Positions 9,101 to 11,589 of a stretch of 11,589 nucleotides of DNA are shown piece after piece. The notes under the pieces are model-generated. The model was not told the origin of the DNA and searched no databases. It worked only from the letters and a program-made list of their open reading frames with translations. Each line of letters opens with the position of its first letter. The first letter of the stretch is position 1. The translations under genes and the position numbers were made by a program. The DNA is taken from the NCBI GenBank assembly GCA_009704425.1, contig WLEG01000035.1:1-11589 (forward strand). The letters run 5' to 3'. This DNA comes from Actinomycetota bacterium (lineage in GTDB: Bacteria > Actinomycetota > Acidimicrobiia > Acidimicrobiales > Ilumatobacteraceae).

Positions 9101-11589
9101 CCGAGGTCGGTGGGGGCTCCCCACGTCAAGGCCACGGTGGTCGAAGCGGCCACTGCACGCGGCGAGGCGACCGCGGACGCCGTCGCCAGCAACGGCGTGC
9201 CGACATAGGCCCACTCGGAGGTCAACGATCCGTTGGTGGACGGTGCGGTGATCAACGCCCTCACACGCCACTGCAGGTTGGGGTAGTAGGTGTTGGCCGG
9301 TGCGCTCCATTGAAGCGACGTCGCGGTGAACCCCACCCCCGAGCCCGGCCACGTCTGCCACGCCGATCCGAGGTTGTACTCGATGGCGTAACCGAGCACT
9401 CCCATGCCACTGGTCACCTCCGGCGCCTCCCATGTCACCGTGACCCGATTGCCGACCGAGGTGATCGACGGATTGCGCGGGGTCGTCGGCGTGGCGGTCC
9501 ATGACGAGGTGACAGAACTCCATGCTCCGACTCCGTATTCGTTCGCGGCACGGACTCGCAACATCACCGACACGCCCGACGGGATTCCCGAGATGTACTG
9601 GAACGTGTTGCGGGTGCGACCGAGCGAAATCCACGTCGCGCCACCGTCGAGGCTCTGCTCGACGTCGTAGCCCGAGATGGCGCCGTTCCCGAGATTCGTC
9701 GGTGCGGTCCAATCGAAATAGATCATGGTGTTGGCGGCACCGAGGCCACCGGGTGAGTTGACGGTCGCCTTGAGCCCGTTCACCGACGAGGGGAGACCCC
9801 ACCACGTGGCCTGGATGGCCGAGGCATTGGGGAACCATGTGGCGGAACCGCCGGCCGCACCGGACCAGATACCCAATGCCGTCACGGGTATGACGCGATA
9901 CGCCTCGGCGTCATTCACGTTGAAGGTGAACGACGTGGCATCGGGCCCGACGAAGGCGATCGTGCTGAACTGGTCGTTGGCGGCTCGGTAAGCGTTCGAG
10001 AGATAGCTGGTCCAGTAGTTGCTGTTCGTCGGATCGCAGTAGATACCGCCCGACCAACAACGAGAGATCATGTAGCCGAGCAGCGGCCATCCACCCGTGT
10101 CGGTCGGACGGGTCCAGTTGAGCGTGACCAACCGGTCGTTGATGGTGGCCGTCAGCGACGGCAGACGAGAGCTGTAGCGCGCGGGAACGACCGAGATGGT
10201 GCTCGATCCTCCGTCGGACAGTTGACCGAGAGTGACCACCCGGAACCAATAGGTAGTTCCGTTCGTGAGTCCCGTCGCCGTGTACGTGAGAACCTTGCCC
10301 ACGTTGCTCGCGATGGTCGTGAATGAGGTGCCGTCCGTGGAGCGTTCGATGCGGTATCCGATGTAGTCGGTGGCCTCGTCGTCGAACTGTGGCCTTTCCC
10401 ATGTGAGAACCGCGGTGGTGTTCCCCGGAGCAGCCGACAACCATGCGACGGCGCGACCCGGCAGCACCGGGGTGACGGAAACCACCGTCGTCGACCCGGA
10501 AGAACCCGCCGAGACGTCCGTCAGAGCCGAGACACGGAACCAATGCTGAGTTCCGTTCTGCAGGCCGTTCACCGTGAACGTGGTTCCGGCCGATCCGGTA
10601 TTCGGCGTGAGGACCGAGTAGCCGGTGGTGGAACTGGTGGTCGACTGTTCGATGCGGTAACCGATGACCGAGCCGCCACCGGTGTCCGCGGGCGCGGACC
10701 AGGACAGCGTCGACGAAGCGTTCCCGGTCGTGGCGTTCAAGCCGGTCGGGGCACTCGGCAAACCGACAGGTTCGAAGAACACCGACGACGGGGTTCCGAA
10801 CGATGACGCTCCACCAACCACGTACACCGGTGTCAACCTCACCTCGTAGTTGACGCCGTTCGACAATCCGGCCAAGCGATACGACGTCACCGGTCCGGAG
10901 TCCGAGGTGGCCACGGTCCACGAAGTGGAGCCGACCACTCGATACTCCAACCTGTACGACGAAGGCGCGAAAGCCGTGCTGGCGGCCCAGGCCAGGTCAA
11001 CGAATCCGTTGCCCACGACCGTCGAGAATCGAACTCCTCCCGGGTTGGCGCCACCCACCACGATGGCGGCCGTGGCCGACTCGCCGTTGCCCGCCGCGGT
11101 CACCGCCGACACCCGAATCTGCAGAGTCGACCCGGCGTCGTTTCCGTCGAGGACGAACGACGTCTCCGTGTTGCCCGTGTTCGGAGTGACGACGAACCAT
11201 GTGCTGGAGAGGAACCGCTCGACGCGATAACCCACGATCGCCGATCCGCCGGTGAACGCGGGTGCGGACCACGTGGCTCGAACGGCACTCGAGTTGTCGA
11301 CCCGTGCGAGCGACAGATTGGACGGAGGATCAGCCGACACGAGTGACGTCACCGACGTCGACGCGTACTCCCCGACGATTCCGGTGAATCCAACCGCTGC
11401 CACCCGGAACCAATGACGGGTGCCGGGGATCAAACCGTTCACCGTGTGGGTGGTGGTCGTGCGCCAACCCGTGTTGGCCGTCACGGTCGTCCAGTTCGTT
11501 CCATCGGTGGACTGCTCGATGCGATAACCGTTGATGTGGTCGCCACCGCTCCAGTCCGGGACCGTCCACGACAGCGTCGCCGACGTCGA
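1..11589 (-). CDS. Giant FN3-repeat surface/secreted protein with one LamG domain, internal fragment (both ends missing)
   Basis: The reverse complement reads through 3,863 codons without a stop. Nearly every stretch is recognisable protein: FN3 modules with a core Trp in 'LSWTAP', a Gly-Tyr in 'ITGYRVERSTDG', and the strand F signature 'NGTTYYFRV'. A LamG domain sits at residues about 2385-2624. FN3 and LamG modules in bacteria are extracellular and serve as spacers and in binding to glycans, proteins or surfaces, so an exported adhesin or matrix role is inferred. It is not shown, because the signal peptide and any cell-wall anchor would lie outside the window. Composition is rich in Thr, Ser, Gly, Ala and Val and poor in Lys and Cys, as in other long exported repeat proteins. 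No catalytic motif was seen. The longest open frames in other registers are shadows of this gene. Reading frame and domain class are near certain; function is a guess. Confidence 0.96.
385..2400 (-). repeat. Uniform canonical FN3 run, modules 28-34
   Basis: Seven complete Cys-free modules of 94-97 residues with nearly constant wording: 'SAPTNL', 'L(S/T)W.AP...GG.P(V/I).GY.V(E/D)', 'GG.(T/S)W', 'GL.NG..Y.FRV.A(V/I).AAG.G', 'TP'. The constant spacing suggests expansion by recent tandem duplication, in contrast to the irregular modules near the LamG domain. Module 35 (106-384) is similar but has 'TDVIQTGYIVERSTDG' with a shortened strand B-C loop. Confidence 0.88.
2401..2736 (-). repeat. FN3 module 27, Cys pair
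   Basis: Starts 'SAQVAVQLLNSTASS' and has 'GYRVEYCSINC' (Cys codons 2614-2616 and 2602-2604, three residues apart). A Thr/Ala-rich insert, 'FTPATATAGAPTGATTTLL', precedes 'VVTGLTTGTTYAFRVTPV'. Module 26 has a comparable Thr-rich insert, so the two probably arose from one duplication. Confidence 0.85.
2737..3066 (-). repeat. FN3 module 26, Cys pair, atypical strand B-C region
   Basis: Begins 'PANTVTSLMAVV' and has 'VGLTWDQMPMTAGQAVSGY', where the usual 'WTAP..NGG' is replaced. It carries 'YLVDRCTGTC' (Cys codons 2947-2949 and 2935-2937, three residues apart) and ends with a normal 'ATGLVNGTTYTFRVRAV'. Confidence 0.85.
3067..3390 (-). repeat. FN3 module 25, carries the same Cys insert as module 23
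   Basis: About 108 residues with normal strands B-C ('VTLGWAAPVSSGGLSVTGYR') and 'LERSADNGTTW', so the first Cys pair is absent. The insert 'TPFVSGAVAGVTCSAITSC' (Cys codons 3187-3189 and 3169-3171) matches module 23 at 17 of 25 aligned residues, counted by eye. Confidence 0.85.
3718..4437 (-). other. LamG / concanavalin A-like domain (LamG_3 type)
   Basis: About 240 residues of jelly-roll lectin-like fold replace the FN3 pattern here. Signature strands visible in order are: 'DGPTLWFRF' at the start (near 4437), 'GSAMFAG', 'SFTLEAWVRP' (about 4144-4173), 'WQTIISRG', 'NFGLFQQGSQVMF', 'VWAHIVGVF' (about 3946-3972), 'GTMELFVNGT', 'LVIGNG', and the closing 'GSLSEVAVYDKALSSARI' (about 3745-3798). 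This series is typical of the bacterial LamG_3 family (concanavalin A-like lectin/glucanase superfamily). Such domains commonly bind carbohydrate or act as accessory modules. No glycosidase acid pair was recognised, so binding is more likely than catalysis. There is no Cys in it. It is the only non-FN3 domain in the window and may be the ligand-binding head of the protein. The ligand cannot be read from sequence. Confidence 0.92.
4438..4515 (-). other. Ser/Asn/Val linker between module 23 and the LamG domain
   Basis: About 26 residues beginning with the usual 'SAPTG' module start, then 'NNPVVSANPSNVDNYGTTV', with no FN3 core Trp. It looks like the first strand of an FN3 module that runs straight into the LamG domain. 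It may be a short linker, or a relic of a module whose remainder was replaced by LamG. Confidence 0.6.
4516..4872 (-). repeat. FN3 module 23, four cysteines, next to the LamG domain
   Basis: About 119 residues. The first Cys pair is in 'GYRVEVCNANC' (codons 4753-4755 and 4741-4743). A second lies in an insert of about 25 residues, 'TPFVTGATSGFTCTSITAC' (4657-4659 and 4639-4641), before 'TTGLVNGTLTTFRVSAV'. The same insert recurs in module 25 on the other side of the LamG domain. Confidence 0.85.
4873..5184 (-). repeat. FN3 module 22, Cys pair
   Basis: Contains 'NYIVDVCTSSAAAC', with Cys codons 5068-5070 and 5047-5049 spaced by six residues, then a normal 'VTGLTNGTVHYFRVRPQ'. It starts with 'TTSSAVATISAV' rather than the usual Pro-Ser-Ala-Pro. 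Confidence 0.85.
5476..5856 (-). repeat. FN3 module 20, longest and most divergent, four cysteines
   Basis: About 127 residues. The first half is standard ('GVATLSWLAPTSDGGSPVIGY'). It then has 'IERCNAGQSAC' (Cys codons 5737-5739 and 5716-5718) and 'TTTCPSATAFC' (5686-5688 and 5665-5667). The strand E-F turn 'GLTNGTTY' is replaced by 'GLSITVSPTSGVVSSTFAV', and the tail 'NSTTAIADARAASGSLVTV' is unusually long. It could contain two hairpins, each locked by a disulfide. Confidence 0.78.
5999..6018 (-). repeat. 20-bp exact DNA repeat, copy A (encodes part of 'STDGTNW')
   Basis: The 20 bases here are identical to 11492-11511. They encode the strand C' turn in modules 19 and 1. An example of nucleotide-level identity between modules more than 5 kb apart. 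Confidence 0.85.
6697..7014 (-). repeat. FN3 module 16, Cys pair in the strand C region
   Basis: Carries 'AYQISQCTASTTVAC', with two Cys seven residues apart (codons 6901-6903 and 6877-6879), followed by a normal 'VSGLTNGTNYFYTVAAI'. Otherwise canonical. The preceding module 15 ends with a Gly/Ala/Ser-rich tail, 'GGPAASPGGLGVVSAAAS' (about 7033-7086), which makes the junction looser than most. Confidence 0.85.
7879..8244 (-). repeat. FN3 module 12, degenerate and enlarged
   Basis: About 122 residues starting with a Thr run in 'AWPTTTTVPNM'. Strands B and C are present ('AVTVTWRTPSTPLPTGYKVE') and the end is FN3-like ('GASYLVRITPANGSG'). The middle is a Thr/Ser/Ala/Gly-rich insert of roughly 25 residues, including 'GGSVTSVTITNQGSATG'. 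There is no Cys. It is probably an FN3 fold with an enlarged central loop. Confidence 0.75.
8578..8907 (-). repeat. FN3 module 10, four cysteines
   Basis: About 110 residues. A first Cys pair lies in 'YQLDLCTYSSC' (codons 8788-8790 and 8773-8775). A second pair lies in an extended F-G region, 'GACDETLADTSASSC' (8656-8658 and 8620-8622), before the usual 'ATP' exit. The F-G loop of FN3 domains is the classical ligand-contact loop, for example RGD in animal fibronectin. No RGD is present here. Confidence 0.82.
9793..10161 (-). repeat. FN3 module 6, enlarged, aromatic-rich, with a Cys pair
   Basis: About 123 residues against the usual 95. It begins with normal strands ('LVTLNWTRPTDTGG', 'PLLGYMISRC') and then carries an insert, 'CWSGGIYCDPTNSNYWTSYL', with two Cys six residues apart (codons 10057-10059 and 10036-10038). 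It lacks the 'GLTNGTTY' turn of its neighbours and has 'NVNDAEAYRVIPV' instead. Trp, Tyr and Phe are concentrated here and in modules 7 and 8. Such a loop could be an exposed binding surface or just a divergent spacer. Confidence 0.8.
11329..11589 (-). repeat. FN3 module 1, partial at the N-terminal side of the window
   Basis: Starts inside the module, just before the strand B 'ATLSWTVPDWSGG', and keeps 'INGYRIEQSTDGTNW' and 'PGTRHWFRVAAV'. Strand A lies outside the window. There is no Met start and no signal peptide, so the coding region must extend beyond 11589. Confidence 0.9.
11492..11511 (-). repeat. 20-bp exact DNA repeat, copy B
   Basis: Identical to 5999-6018; lies in module 1. The shorter element 'ccatcggtgga' within it also occurs in modules 31/32 (near 1121) and 21 (near 5349). 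Confidence 0.85.

Larger units (their letters stand above)
4516..11589 (-). repeat. FN3 array before the LamG domain: modules 1-23
   Basis: Twenty-three consecutive FN3 modules, the first cut by the window edge. Boundaries were placed at the Pro/Ser-Ala-Pro start of strand A and are good to a few residues. First bases in protein order: 1 from 11589, 2 at 11328, 3 at 11043, 4 at 10758, 5 at 10461, 6 at 10161, 7 at 9792, 8 at 9480, 9 at 9162, 10 at 8907, 11 at 8577, 12 at 8244, 13 at 7878, 14 at 7596, 15 at 7317, 16 at 7014, 17 at 6696, 18 at 6414, 19 at 6132, 20 at 5856, 21 at 5475, 22 at 5184, 23 at 4872. Complete modules run from 85 to 127 residues. Modules follow each other with almost no linker, as expected for a semi-rigid stalk. 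Most keep the strand B Trp, the strand C Tyr and the strand F Tyr-x-(Phe/Tyr)-Arg-Val. Confidence 0.92.

Noticed and set aside
1..11589. Regularly spaced similar segments about 290 bp apart, as a possible CRISPR or non-coding satellite
   Set aside because: The period equals one FN3 module, similarity is strongest at the protein level, and the frame is never broken. This is a coding repeat.
1..11589. Promoter, ribosome binding site, terminator, tRNA, riboswitch or attachment site
   Set aside because: No intergenic DNA exists in the window, and no convincing hairpin-plus-T-run, tRNA-like fold or -35/-10 pair was seen inside the gene.

Overview
The whole window lies inside one very large protein-coding gene on the minus strand. 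Read as the reverse complement, with codons starting at positions divisible by 3 (first codon 11589-11587, last 3-1), I find no stop codon across all 3,863 codons. Neither the start nor the end of the gene is present. The protein is a tandem array of fibronectin type III (FN3) modules of about 92-100 residues, interrupted once by a laminin-G-like / concanavalin A-like (LamG) domain. I count 36 FN3 modules, 34 complete and one cut at each window edge. I number them 1 to 36 in protein order, so from high to low coordinates.

Layout in protein order: modules 1-23 (11589 to 4516), a Ser/Asn-rich linker (4515 to 4438), the LamG domain (4437 to about 3718), then modules 24-36 (3717 to 1). Modules 28-34 are very uniform. 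Modules 6, 10, 12 and 20, and most modules around the LamG domain (22, 23, 25, 26, 27), are longer and more divergent. All 24 cysteines I found fall in nine modules, always in even numbers, which suggests disulfides in an exported protein.

The DNA is strongly GC-rich, with G or C preferred at third codon positions and TTA, CTA and TCA codons rare. Giant secreted FN3/LamG proteins with this repeat wording are common in Actinomycetota, so a high-GC actinobacterium is my best guess. That is inference, because no taxonomic marker gene is present. The most likely role is a cell-surface or secreted adhesion or matrix protein, with FN3 modules as a stalk and LamG as a possible glycan-binding head. 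No signal peptide, anchor, promoter, terminator, RNA gene, mobile element or CRISPR array is visible. There is no intergenic DNA in the window. I do not see evidence of a new multi-gene system; the interest lies in the architecture of this single protein.
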